64,000 nucleotides of DNA from Emergomyces orientalis (lineage: Eukaryota > Ascomycota > Eurotiomycetes > Onygenales > Ajellomycetaceae), in contig MOWL01000067.1 of NCBI GenBank assembly GCA_002110485.1, forward strand, positions 4,092,001-4,156,000, in the 5' to 3' direction. Each line of letters opens with the position of its first letter. Positions within the stretch are counted from its first letter, which is position 1. This document shows, piece after piece, positions 10,106-20,719 of this stretch. The notes beneath the pieces are model-generated. The model saw only the letters and a list, made by a program, of their open reading frames with translations, made no database searches and was not told where the DNA came from. Both the position numbers and the translations under genes were made by a program.

Positions 10106-12065
10106 TCACTGATTACCTTTCTGGAGTTTCCACGTTTTCTGCAACATAGGCTGGCGAACTGAACCACAAAGGAGATTTCTCAACAGATATTTCTTCTTTT
10201 GAAATCTATTGTTGTATTGATATAACCGTCCAATAATCCGTGTCAGACGTTTATTTAAGTAGTTAATGGCAATATTTTCCTCCAGAGTGGAGGGTAGTAT
10301 GATTAACAAACTCAAGAGGTTTCATTCAGACCTCAAGGACAAAGAAGAATATAGAGGGAGTAAGTTAGTGTAGACAGACAACCCAAAAGACAATCAATGA
10401 GATACACCCAACTCGAACAGAGGAATATATGGCAGCCTTGGGGAACAACCAAACGTTGGAAGGTATCAAGCCAGAGAAGGAAAAAGGGGCGCTACCATGA
10501 AAAAGCGACGTCTGGCAATTAGAGCATCGTAGATCATGTGAACAGACGCTTGCCGACCCGAAGGGTCACACCCCAGTTATTCAACCAGCGCTGTTTGGTT
10601 TGTTGCCTTTTGACACAAGTAACTAACTGACCAACTTAACTACATGTTTCATCTTGGGTACAGAGCAGATACACCAAAGAGAAAGAAAAAGGGCAGATTT
10701 TATCCTGCCCCCCGAAACAGAATGGATGTGTTTCTTTTGCCTTCATCTCCTCCTTCGGGACCTGCAACTTGAATGAGGATGAGCCCTTACTCTATTCTCG
10801 CATCATTAACTCGCGCCTCGAGATTGGATTCTTTGAAAAAATACCGTTACACTACACCGATTTCTTGCTTACCTAGGTATTTCTTTTCAGTGTTCTTCGG
10901 GTTCATCTATGGAAAAGGCTCTCCGCTCCTTTCAGTTAGAAAGGATAGCTATATAATGAAAGTTGAATATGTGTTACAACGTTTGTCTTTGTATACATAT
11001 GTTACTTTGGAAAAAATTCTGGAGGTTAAACTAAGAAACACTTTTTTTCAATACATCCTCTGGTCGAAACTAAAATTTTGCGGAGAGAAATCATGGCTAG
11101 TTCATCAACTTAAGGAACAATGAAGGCCCAAATTGAAATTCCAACTAGCCAAGTCTAATATCAACAACCTCTCTATGTCATCATCCCCAGCGATTTCCAG
11201 TGTTTGCTATTTTGGCGGTTTACATCCACACCACAAAACCTTTGGGTGGGTAGGTCAGAAGCAGTGGCCTGGTCCGTTACCGAACACAAGAGGCTCCCGA
11301 AACCCTGAAAGCTACTACCATAGGTGCAGTCCTCCGCCTCCGCTGGAACAGGTTATTAACGTTGCTCACTGCGAGTTGCCGGATGGAACCCGCAACCGGA
11401 AAGAGTCAAGACAATCCGGGTTGCTATTGACAAACGTTCGCTGGTTGTATTTGAAATGATGCCAATGTGGAAATTATACGTTGTAAAAATTGCAACAATG
11501 AAGCAGACGCTAAGTTCAACAGTGCTATGGTTCAATTATGTTAGCCTCGTTAACCTTCAGCATACCTTACTCCAGGATCCAAACACCAGCTTGAGGGTAC
11601 CATGCATCTTGCGCCTCCATACACCTCCATGTATTTGGCATGGCTGATGCCGGCTCAATAATTTTTTTTCGCTGACTTGGGCTTTGCCTACCCCGAATCC
11701 TCCAGCAGCCAATAGTGACGAGATTAACTACTTACCTACCTATGTAACCTTCCAATTTGGGGGGGGGGGTGTTATCCTGACTTCGACCACTTTCTATCAA
11801 CGAAGAATAAACTTAATATGCGGGGTTTATGCCGGAGTTTTCTTCACTTTGCAGAATAACGTTGTGGCAAGCAGAAGGTGAATCAAATTCGCTTTTAATA
11901 TCCTCTGGGATTAGATGGCTCTCCTTTCCCTCCTCTCCACACATTGATGTCAACATTGATATATGTTTCTTCGTCCGCTTTTTAACACCCCCGACCCGAA
12001 GAAATCTATTTAGTGCACATCCCAATCCTCAATAGTTACCTTCTGTTTTGGCCTGTTATTTCAAT
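10106..12065. other. Intergenic, no supportable gene
   Basis: I see no gene in these 2 kb. Open frames are short and of low protein character. A run of 10-11 G at about 11759-11769 and several polypyrimidine stretches are the only obvious structure. The base composition is closer to normal intergenic DNA than the flanking RIP zone, so this may be unique host DNA next to the LINE nest. Confidence 0.4.
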
Positions 12066-12618
12066 ATGGAATCCAACGAGGGATATGCCGCCAGACTTCT
12101 CCAAGCTCAGTTAAATGATATTGACAACAGGTTAGGCACTCTTGAAAGTGAGATCAATAAAATATTTAAAGATAGAGAGTATCAGAAGTCGCTAAGTGAA
12201 CCAAAGAAATCGCAAAATCTCTTGAAAACCGCGCAAATGTGTTGGAGTGGGCAAGAAGAGTTGAGCCCCAATGTGAGCACATTCATAGTTTTCAATCCTG
12301 CAGCCCCTTCTCACTGACCCACCTTTTCTTTCTTTAACCCCTTTCAATCGCTGTATTATGATTGAGGTAGCTTCAACACACACCTGATCTGGCTTGCTGG
12401 CTGACTAGGAACTTCTCTACTCGTTGCAAATTTTGGTAGTGAAAGAGACTCCAGTTAAAACACAAATGTCGGAGGCTGAGTTGCAAAAGTTGAATTCTGA
12501 TTCTAAGAAAAGTGAATTCATCACGGTGCCTGTCCCTTCCTGTCAAATCTTGTTCATCGATCTCTTTTATGGAGTTCAAAAAGAAAATGAGCTACACGAG
12601 TCTCGAGGATGGACATAA
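12066..12618 (+). CDS. Hypothetical small coiled-coil protein (two exons)
   Basis: I do not recognise this gene. A model with ATG at 12066 gives exon 1 (12066-12272) and exon 2 (12409-12618) joined in phase 0 across a 136-bp intron with a GTGAGC donor and a CTGACTAG acceptor. The product, about 138 residues, starts with a charged helical segment (LLQAQLNDIDNRLGTLESEI) that could form a coiled coil and has no other motif I can name. It lies alone between the LINE nest and a DNA transposon, where few genes survive, so it may be a relic or an artefact. The absence of in-frame stops in both exons and the clean splice signals are the only support. Confidence 0.33.
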
Positions 12619-13276
12619 AAAGATAACCACTGGCTGATGATTGAGTACGCAACTAGATGGACAAACCAAGTCTTAAGAATCGGGGTCTGGTGCGGACCAC
12701 ACAACGCGGGACTTGATGGCTGCATGTGGAACACTGTTGCAGTTTCGTTTCCTTTGCTTTTTTTCTTCATTCATTCTTGGTTTCGGGATATTTTTAATCT
12801 TAATGTTGAATACTGAGACTGGTTGTATACCCCAACGTTGGGCCGTTCATATGTATTTTTCTTGTCTGATATGATTTTTGTTCCATGGAAATCAGTATGG
12901 TGTTGTCTCCGATCCGAATACAATAGAAGGCAAGGGGTTCCCAAGTTTGAGGGGCAAAAATGACTTAGCCTCGGTGCTCCGCGTAGCGTGCGCATGGCCT
13001 TGGGAGGTGTCAGTGAGGAATCAGATTGTATCCGTTGAGTTAGATATAGGAATGGTGCAGTGGTCATGGATAGGCATATGAATATCTCTTTGAATACTAA
13101 TATATTTCCACTCTTCTGGATGTGCTGTTTGAAGTGCGCCAAGGCAAGTCCATCACGCTAATGCGTAGATCGCCAAGAACTTGATTCTTCCGTTGGGGGG
13201 AATTTAGGGTTCTTTTGCACGGCAGTTGTAACTAAACCCTGATTTTCATCCGGCTTAGCTCCTGAGATTCTTATTA
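12619..13276. other. Intergenic up to the DNA transposon
   Basis: No gene is visible. Open frames on both strands overlap each other and show no conserved motif. The stretch ends with the TA dinucleotide (13275-13276) that was duplicated when the transposon at 13277 inserted. Confidence 0.45.
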
Positions 13277-13324
13277 ATCGTGCCCTACGCACCCACGCCT
13301 GATGTGGGTGCGCCGCACCGTAAC
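13277..13324. repeat. Left terminal inverted repeat (48 bp)
   Basis: It pairs with 15933-15980 with only two mismatches, both G (left) versus A (right). Internally it holds the perfect palindrome arms CGCACCCAC and GTGGGTGCG separated by 7 nt, so each end alone can fold into a hairpin. Confidence 0.9.
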
Positions 13325-13775
13325 AATAAAAACAGCGTAACGATAAATATCTCAACTTTTCTATTAATCAATCTTCAAATATTAATATATCACCACCACC
13401 ATGCCCAATAAGCAAGATGATACTGAAAACCAGATTCAGCAGATCATTGAATTCTATAATAATAATAGAAAATAAAAAATTCTATTTTTATTATATAAAT
13501 TCAATGTTTCTTATCAATGTCTTCAAGCAAGAATCAAGGGAAGTGTAATGCACTTACTACCATGATACATCTCACCCACCTTATTTTCTCATCTTTATAC
13601 TTAGTACCATGGTACCTCATTTCTCTGTATATATATATATCTCTTTATTACCCACTTCATTTCTATTCCTCTCTTCCCTTTCTCAGTGATTAGCTATTAT
13701 TTATACTATATCTATACACTATTTATATCACTCTTCACACTATCTTCTCTCATTCTCACAGGAAGAAAAACATAT

Positions 13776-14080
13776 TGTAAGGGGCGAGCAATTAGGTATG
13801 AAAGAACTATATTGTGCCTAATATACAAGAAGAAAAGCTTAAGAAAGAAAAGAGAAAGAAAAGAAAGAAGTACAAAGAGTGTGTAGAAAAGCACTCTAAG
13901 CACAGATTGCAAGTTAGGGCTAGCCACTAGTGTGAGAGTTATTAGTCTGTTTGGGCGGCTAGCCCGAGTCCACATAATCATATAGAGGTTCAACCTCTGA
14001 CATTACTCCCCTTCTCCTCTTCCATGGTCCTCCGCAGGTAGTCATCGAGAGCCTGAGTCTCCTTCATTAGAGATGCCTTT
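13776..14080 (-). mobile_element. 3' end of an LTR retrotransposon (LTR + polypurine tract)
   Basis: Read on the minus strand, a purine tract GGAAGAGGAGAAGGGGAGTA (14003-14022) directly precedes a TG...CA-bounded repeat (14002 down to 13776, starting TGTCAG and ending CTTACA), the arrangement of polypurine tract followed by 3' LTR. Upstream codons on the same strand read KETQALDDYLRRTMEEEKG, plausibly the end of the polyprotein. No 5-bp duplication flanks it (CATAT on the outer side), as expected for a truncated element. Its LTR is about 90% identical to the one at 14152-14362, which lies in opposite orientation. Confidence 0.6.
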
Positions 14081-14151
14081 ATTCAGATGAAGACAGTTCA
14101 GCTCACTCATTTAATCAGATAATATTTCTGATGATATCTAATCTTCTTCTT

Positions 14152-14362
14152 TGTCAGGGGTTGAACCCCTATATGGTTATGTGGACTCGGGCTAGCCGGC
14201 TCCCGCGCTAGTGGCTAGCCCTCACTTGCAATCTGTGCTTAGAGCACTTTTCTACACACTCTTTGCACTTCTTTCTTTTCTTTCTCTTTTCTTCCTTAAG
14301 CTTTTCTTCTTGTATATTAGACACAATATAGTTCTTTCATACCTAATTGCTCATCTCTTACA
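14152..14362 (+). mobile_element. Solo LTR, same family, inverted relative to its neighbour
   Basis: The repeat runs from TGTCAGGGGTTGAACCCC to CTCTTACA and is flanked by TTCTT (14147-14151) and TTCTC (14363-14367), a near-perfect 5-bp duplication. No coding sequence follows it, so it is best read as a solo LTR left by recombination. The inverted pair with 13776-14002 can fold into a long hairpin with a 149-nt loop. Confidence 0.55.
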
Positions 14363-14512
14363 TTCTCAAGAATTGATCACAGTGATTAAATGTATTTTCA
14401 TAAATAATGAGATATTGAATCTCTTTATTATCATGAAATCAAAAACTTATCTTGAAAATTGATATACACAAAGTAATCTATCTGGTGAATATACAATTGC
14501 AATGTCAGATAC

Positions 14513-14660
14513 TGTTGGCAGTGATCAGAGTAATTGTTATTATGAATCTAGCTACTACGTGGATATTTACGTTTGGTGAACGTGCGGCGAACGTGGCCTT
14601 ACATCACGTGGCGGCGGCGGCAGCGGTCAGCCTGGTAAGAATGCCTCAGGGAATCTGACA
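14513..14660. mobile_element. Possible short solo LTR with 5-bp duplication
   Basis: A 148-bp segment beginning TGTTGGCAGTG and ending AATCTGACA is flanked on both sides by GATAC (14508-14512 and 14661-14665). It contains a GC-rich patch unlike its surroundings. TG...CA ends plus a 5-bp duplication fit a solo LTR of a different family; the short length keeps confidence moderate. Confidence 0.45.
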
Positions 14661-15932
14661 GATACTGAATATATCAAGAATTTCTACAATACTGTAATCT
14701 TTATAAAATTATTCTATATAAATTCTCTTTATATTCAACTCATATATTGTAATCTCTAGATGGCGTGCCTTTTCAGCAATATAAGCACTATCATTCAAAG
14801 ACAGTTAATGAGGCCGCGTGATATTGAAGTGGAATAAGGGGTTGTGCGCTTTTGGCGGCACGTGGCCAGGAGCAGCGGAATCGTAAGGAGGTTGGTAAGT
14901 TCGCCGTGTATATAATATTCTATTCAACGAGCTATCCAAATAGCAATACAAAAGAACATGTAGGAGATTCAAATATAGAAGAAGAACAAGCAATCGATCA
15001 CATATCAAATCACACAATCAAAAAGGAGCAATCTCACTGCTCTGCATACAATCAATCTTCGCCGAATCCACACGTGTGTCAAGGAAAAATGGGAATATGA
15101 GGCAACCATGCCAAACAAATATATGAGGCGGTCTCGGCGAAAAGTAATACCACGCCGAGATTCCCCACCACAATATGAATATAAGTAATATAAAAAACAT
15201 CAATTTCTATAGAATCTAGTCAATATTTGTAAAAAGATCTTTAAACCTTCTACTATTCAAGTCAGTTTTGCAGATCATGACATTGTCTCATTCAGTCTGC
15301 AATCTATACTTGATAAGCTAGATGAAAAGCTGCCTGACTGCTCTGAACTGTGAATATATAGTGAAAATGACTTCTTTTTTCTGCAGTTAAGCTGTTTAAA
15401 TACTGTCTTCTCACAGCTATCCTCATTCAAGACAATTGAGAAGCTATAACATCATATTTAAATAGCAAAAACTGTAATACAAGATATAGAGAGTATAATC
15501 AATTTCAAGTCATCTCATCTGAGTAATTGATTGAACAAGATTTTTCAGAGCAGTCTCATACAGACAGAACTCAATACTATAAAAGAGAGTAAGATTGAGA
15601 GTTACTATCTTACAGTTAAACACTGTAGCATCAAAAATACATGTCAGCAGGTTCAAGTAGAAGATATACTCACTGTCAGAGATGTGAATAGAAAGATCAC
15701 ACAATATAAAGATGATGAGACTGAAAAAGAACATTATAAGAGTGTCAAACAGATGATGAAAGAATCAAAGAAAAAGATCACAGATTCAACTTAATAAGAG
15801 ATTAATAATATATATGAATGTCTGATGAATAATACAGCTACTACAGATGATATAGATAAATTAATTATTATAGATTAGTGATGTGGTGGTGAGATATTAA
15901 TTTTTGAAGTTCAAATTATTCATATTTTTATC

Positions 15933-15980
15933 GTTACGGTGTGGCGCACCCACATCAGGTGTGGGTGCGTAGGGCACGAT
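15933..15980. repeat. Right terminal inverted repeat (48 bp)
   Basis: Reverse complement of the left repeat at 13277-13324, with the same internal 9-bp palindrome arms. It ends GGCACGAT and abuts the second TA. Confidence 0.9.
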
Positions 15981-15982
15981 TA

Positions 15983-16605
15983 GTTCCTATCTCTGTCATT
16001 TTGTAGTTGTTGTTAAATAATAAAGATACGATCTGGGTAGAACGTAGAACCAAGAAAGTGAGAGTCGGCTCATTTTGAAGTAAATATGCGGGACGGAAAA
16101 ATAAAAAGAGTTAAGATAAATGGAGCAAATATGAAAACTCACTAGGCAACAGTACAAGCTGTGCCCTGAGTGCTAAGGGGAAATCAGTAGTGTAATAAAA
16201 TTAGGAAAGCTTCTATAGGATATAATAAATAAAGACAGCCAGCGACCTCTTTCCACTCCTCTTTGCTCTCTGCTTTTAGGATGATCAACTTCGCATATAT
16301 GTTCATGACGAGAACTGCTGTGATGAGCACAGCTGCTAGCTCTGCCTACATCTTGCAGGCTGAAGGGGTTTAAACCATGGACGGTCCTTCATCAGCTTCT
16401 TGTGGTGCATCCGCCGCAGGCTCGTCTAAAATACCGCGCTGGCCGAGCCAATATATAGCCTGCATTACTCTACGATCCTCTTCCTCCTTCTCACGACTCA
16501 CGAGCTATGGGTATTGTCAGTAAATGTATTGACGTCTTAGAAAGGATCAAGAAAAAACAGGGAGAATGCAAAATAGGTATATATATGTATGCATATATAA
16601 GCATG
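15983..16605. other. Intergenic at the repeat-island boundary
   Basis: No gene visible. Composition becomes more balanced here and it presumably includes the 3' untranslated region of the minus-strand gene ending at 16606. Confidence 0.4.
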
Positions 16606-18810
16606 TTAAAGGGGGAAACTAACAGCTTGGAACAAAGTTTTCCTCCCATTCTTATCCTGGACAGGAGCAGGCGGTCTCGCTCCAGTTTTCGTTTTGTCAG
16701 AAGCCTCATGGAGGAATTTGCACTTGTTGCCTCGTCGACATTGGCCGGTCTTGGCAAATTGATGACAAAGTGTTTTTGGCTGTCGAGCCGGTGGGAGGAC
16801 ACGATCGGGTTGCTCTCGTCGAGTTGTTGCTTGCTCGGGTTCCGAGGATGTGGAGTCACCGCCTTCTGAAGACGAGTCTGAGCTGCTCGATGACGTTTCA
16901 TCTTCGAGATCAGAATCGTCATCGGAGGAAGGTGAGAGGCAAAGATTGTCGCTGATCTTTAGCTCTCTGGATAGGCCATTGCGAGTTATGGCTGCTGGGG
17001 AGATATTTCCGTTCAAATGTGGAATGTGTTCCATGGCATCACTTGTTTCAGGGGTTTTTTCCGGGAAGCGGCTCTCTACAGGTTCCGTAATCGGAGGTTG
17101 GTGCTCGTTCACGGGAATATTATTTTCAAAATTTGGGGTTCGCGGTTCCTGTTGGGACTTTTCAATGTCCATTTGATCGTCTGCCTGGGTCTTTTCTGCC
17201 TTGGTAAGCGTTGGCTCTGCGGTATCTAACTGTTCAGACTCAGGAGCATGCTCCGCTGCTGAACTAGACATCGTATCAGCTTCTGCCTCTCCTTCAAGAG
17301 TCCCATTGGTCTGCGCCTTTGATGCTTCAGCGCGGAGCCTTGCTTTCTCCGCATCTGCTTCAGCTCTAGCTACTCGTTTTTCTTCTTTCATGAGTTTCCG
17401 TCGAAGCTTTTCTGCCTTCAATTTTGCTTTAGCCGCCGCATCCGCAGGATCAAGCAACTGCTGTTCTTCCTTCAAGGCTTTCCTGTCCAATTTATCTTTC
17501 TCCTTTTTGATTCTGGCTTCCTTTAGCAGCCGTCTCGCTTCTTCCTGCTCGGTATTCTTCTGTTGTCTCACGGCGCTTTCGTTAACCCTCTTGGCTTCTC
17601 TAGCTTCCTTTACAGCCTGCTTCTTCTCTTCAGCTTCCTTTAAACGCTCCTCAACCCTTGCTCGGGTTGGGTATCGCTTTTTACGTTCCGCAATCCAGGT
17701 TGCAATATCCGTAGGGGACTGTAAGGTGGAGGTTTGCCCTTTATAGCTAAATTTTAGCTCGCCCGTAGCAACGGTTTGTGAAAGCCTTGTCTCCTCATCG
17801 ATGTCATCCTCTTCCTCACTTGATTCATGCTCCTCGGTTTTTGGCGTGAGCCCAAGTTGGTTATACTTTCTCTTTTTCTTTTTATGTTTCTTTGTAGCAT
17901 CAACAGAGGGTGGAGGTTTTGAGGGAAGCGAATTTCCAAAAGTGGGGACCGGGAGAGGGGCGGAAGGTCTCGTGCTAGAGGTCTGTGGTGCACCAAATGC
18001 ACTGGAGTGAGGGCGTTTATTGCCTCGATTTGCAAATTTATCACCACGGTTGAACTGGTTTGTCGAAGGGAGTGAATTATAGTCCAGAGATGGCCGGGAT
18101 CTATGGCGATCGTGAGACTGCCGTGGCGGATGGTGAGGTTTTGAGTCGCGCATTTCGGGGTAGCTGTAATTAGGGGCTCGCGAATCTGGAGGTGCGTAAA
18201 AACTGCCTTGGTTAGGGTTTTCGAAACCCCAATGCATGGGAGGTGCCATTACATGGGGTTGCGGATGATGATGCGGTGACGGAGCATGCCGGTGCAGGGG
18301 GGGAGGCGGGTTATATGCAGTTTGACGCGGTGCAGGGTGACGAGAGGGGTATTGTGTTGGTACCGGTTGGTTGTACGCATTTGGTGGAGGAGGCAGATGT
18401 GAAGGTGGAGGCTGGGTATAGGGTGGGACGGCCGAAGAGTAACTGGGCTGGCTTTGAGACGGAGCATAGTGTACAGGAGGTCCTTGATGATTATACTGGG
18501 GAGGAGGTGGGTTATTCGGTGGAGGCGGAGGGCGAGGGTGAGGGTGAGGGTTATGGTGAGCTGCATATCTGTTGCCGCTCACAGGGGCAAAATTCATATT
18601 ATGAGGAGGGCTATGGCTAGGACCACCCAGGTGGCTTCCCCTACCACCCCTATTTGAATTTCCCCTCCCACGACCTCGCTGATACCCTCCAGGGGCTCGT
18701 CCCCTCTGGTTCTGGCCATATGGAGTTGGCGCAGTCCCAGGGAAGCTGGGTGGACCAGCTTGGGGAGGCCGCGGAGGAGGAGGGGGGAAAGAAAACCCAC
18801 CAGAACTCAT
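16606..18810 (-). CDS. NUFIP1-domain CCCH zinc-finger protein
   Basis: A single-exon 734-residue protein from ATG 18810. The N-terminal third is Pro/Gly/Arg-rich with RGRGRGNSNRGGRG, typical of RNA-binding disordered regions. Residues about 310-420 hold a Lys-rich stretch, an acidic patch and the block TDIATWIAERKKRYPTRARV, which matches the conserved NUFIP1 core (yeast Rsa1 relatives). A long charged coiled coil follows, then an acidic Ser-rich region, and a C-terminal CCCH finger (CHQFAKTGQC, RRGNKC, KFLH; CX8CX5CX3H) near residue 680-700. NUFIP1 proteins help assemble box C/D snoRNPs with the R2TP complex; that role here is by family. It is divergently transcribed from Rpc25 across a 515-bp region. 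Confidence 0.85.
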   Translation of the reverse strand: MSSGGFSFPPPPPRPPQAGPPSFPGTAPTPYGQNQRGRAPGGYQRGRGRGNSNRGGRGSHLGGPSHSPPHNMNFAPVSGNRYAAHHNPHPHPRPPPPPNNPPPPQYNHQGPPVHYAPSQSQPSYSSAVPPYTQPPPSHLPPPPNAYNQPVPTQYPSRHPAPRQTAYNPPPPLHRHAPSPHHHPQPHVMAPPMHWGFENPNQGSFYAPPDSRAPNYSYPEMRDSKPHHPPRQSHDRHRSRPSLDYNSLPSTNQFNRGDKFANRGNKRPHSSAFGAPQTSSTRPSAPLPVPTFGNSLPSKPPPSVDATKKHKKKKRKYNQLGLTPKTEEHESSEEEDDIDEETRLSQTVATGELKFSYKGQTSTLQSPTDIATWIAERKKRYPTRARVEERLKEAEEKKQAVKEAREAKRVNESAVRQQKNTEQEEARRLLKEARIKKEKDKLDRKALKEEQQLLDPADAAAKAKLKAEKLRRKLMKEEKRVARAEADAEKARLRAEASKAQTNGTLEGEAEADTMSSSAAEHAPESEQLDTAEPTLTKAEKTQADDQMDIEKSQQEPRTPNFENNIPVNEHQPPITEPVESRFPEKTPETSDAMEHIPHLNGNISPAAITRNGLSRELKISDNLCLSPSSDDDSDLEDETSSSSSDSSSEGGDSTSSEPEQATTRREQPDRVLPPARQPKTLCHQFAKTGQCRRGNKCKFLHEASDKTKTGARPPAPVQDKNGRKTLFQAVSFPL

Positions 18811-19325
18811 AGTCAAAGCAGGGATATAAATGACAAGCTAAACACTGAGACAAAGAAGTAAGGCATCCATCTTCAACGGCCCGTCATAGTTGGAGATGGC
18901 GTGGTTGTTTTTCTTTCGATGTCATATTTCTTCTTTCCCAGCTCTGGCAGGTTAAGGAGTAATATGTTGATCCGCTCCGGCCACACCATATTGTTTAACT
19001 TACATAAGCATTATGAGATTTGTCACGTGGGCATTTCATATCAGAACTTTTTGATACGGAAGAAAGAACTGTAGAAGAGGGTTGGCGACGAGAAACTTAT
19101 TATATACTTCTCTTCTTTCAATATTTCTCTTTTATCTATTGAATAGAACATGGGTCTATGATCTGTGTTGCCTTTTATATGTTGTCACCTATGCATTGTC
19201 ACTGCTGAAGTACACTGATTGATTTTTTTTTTGCCTGTATCAAAAGCTCTGGAGGATGAAGAGGAATGAGCTGTTAAATTTCTCACCTTTCGTTATCCGG
19301 TGACATCTCAATCTGAAATACCATC
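18811..19325. promoter_or_regulatory. Divergent promoter region, NUFIP-like / Rpc25
   Basis: This 515-bp region separates two divergent genes. It contains one CACGTG E-box-type palindrome (19024-19029) about 300 bp upstream of the Rpc25 start, a candidate bHLH-factor site. No clear TATA box close to either start was identified. Confidence 0.45.
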
Positions 19326-20457
19326 ATGTTTATTCTCGTATGTCCTCGGTTCTGGTAAAGGTTATCCTAATGGAGTTGCCGCCGACTTCTAATGCTAGAT
19401 ATCTTAGACAACGATCTCCGACCTGGTCCAAATTTCCCCTGAAGATTTTTCAAAACTCAGCGCTGTTGCAATCGAGGATAATATTAATGAGAAATATGCA
19501 AATAAGGTATGAGACATATTCCAACCGGCTTTCGTTGACATATTTACTTAAACTAACCTTATTTCCCAGGTCATCCAAAATGTTGGCCTATGCATCGGAT
19601 TTTACGACTTGCTAGAGTCCTCTGACGGTCTGATTGGACATGGCACTGGCCTTGTCAATGTTAATGGTATGCATGGATGCATAACGCACAAAATGGGGTC
19701 TCAAACCAGATTGCATGCAGCTCTTAGTACTTACATGTTTGCGCCAGTTAAATTCCGATTAATTGTCTTTCGCCCCTTCAAGGGCGAGATTATCCTGGGG
19801 AAAATCACCAGTGGAACCGAGAATGGTATCAAAAGTGCGTAAAAATTCCCTGAAAGAAAAGGGAATCGTCCGATGTTCATATTCGATTATTGGCACGTTT
19901 GCTAACACTAGACCCTTAATTTCATGAACTCTGCAGTCAGCGTTGAATTCTTCAATGATATCTTTATCCCTCCAAGTCTCTTATTAGACGGTGCTAGGTT
20001 GTATGTTCACGCTCCCTTCTTTACCCCTCCTGGTGTCTCACTGCTCTCATGAGATGAACTTTATTTTAACCCACCATATCATTTCTTCCGTGTTACAGCG
20101 ACTTCGCCGACCAAGTCTGGATCTGGGATAACGGCGAAGGCGCCGTTTTCTACTTTGACATAGGCGAAACGGTGCGTTTTCGAGTCGAGGCGGAGGAGTG
20201 GCATGACCAGATTCCAGACGCTCCTGGTGATCAGGACGGCATGGCAGTGATGGAGAGGAAGCCGCCGTATTCAATTATTGTAGGTTTTCTTCTTCACTTC
20301 CCCCTCACTCTTCCTTGTTTTTATATTTTTTTATATTTTTATTCTTATTTTTAGAGAATGTTGGCATGATAGCTTCGAAACTTGCGGCTAATAAAAATGA
20401 TATAAATAGGGATCTATGCAGATTGCGGGTCTGGGACTCGTTGCTTGGTGGTCATAA
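19326..20457 (+). CDS. RPC25: DNA-directed RNA polymerase III subunit Rpc25 (RPC8)
   Basis: Orthologue of the Pol III stalk subunit that pairs with Rpc17 and acts in initiation. I assemble seven exons: 19326-19337, 19408-19506, 19570-19666, 19748-19834, 19937-20000, 20099-20279 and 20410-20457, giving 195 residues. The exon junctions use GTATGT, GTATGA, GTATGC, GTGCGT, GTATGT and GTAGGT donors and all phases agree. The N-terminal SHS2-like part contains SDLVQISPEDFS, ESSDGLIGHGTGLVNVN and FRPFKGEIILGKITSGTENG; the S1/OB part contains FNDIFIPPSLLLDGARFDF and QVWIWDN. The end is GLGLVAWWS, like other Rpc25 proteins. The first coding exon is only four codons. The gene converges on the NmrA-like gene with 262 bp between stops. 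Confidence 0.93.
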
Positions 20458-20719
20458 CGTCGGCTTGTGTATGATTAGATGTGAGTTTAGAAGGGTGTGA
20501 ACCGGAGATGAAATATTTCCCATCTCTGTCCACGTACTATTTGACTGAGCGCTTTGTATTTTATTGGCGTTACTGAATCCTCGCTCACCTAGAATATTCT
20601 TGTAACTATCTGCTCTTTATGCGCTGCAACTAAAATTTCATTTTAGATAAATTCCAACTCCACTGAAAGCAAACTATACATGCTTGAAAAACGACTCAAT
20701 TTTATTGGGGATGATATCC

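Larger units (their letters stand above)
13277..15980. mobile_element. Tc1/mariner-superfamily DNA transposon relic, 2.7 kb
   Basis: The element is bounded by 48-bp terminal inverted repeats beginning ATCGTGCCCTACGCACCCAC and flanked by TA on each side (13275-13276 and 15981-15982), the target duplication of the Tc1/mariner superfamily (pogo/Fot1 types are common in fungi). A possible start codon at 13401 near the left end opens only about 24 codons before a stop. On the right, 15531-15794 encodes a charged helical relic that could be the C-terminus of a transposase; I cannot show a DDE/D core. The interior is very AT-rich and contains LTR-retrotransposon fragments (13776-14362, 14513-14660) that disrupted it. 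GC-rich patches at about 14575-14635 and 14810-14900 are other inserted material. Confidence 0.8.

Noticed and set aside
13776..14362. A single foldback or MITE element with long inverted repeats
   Set aside because: The outer flanks (CATAT and TTCTC) do not match and one copy has a polypurine tract next to it, so an LTR explanation fits better; not fully excluded.
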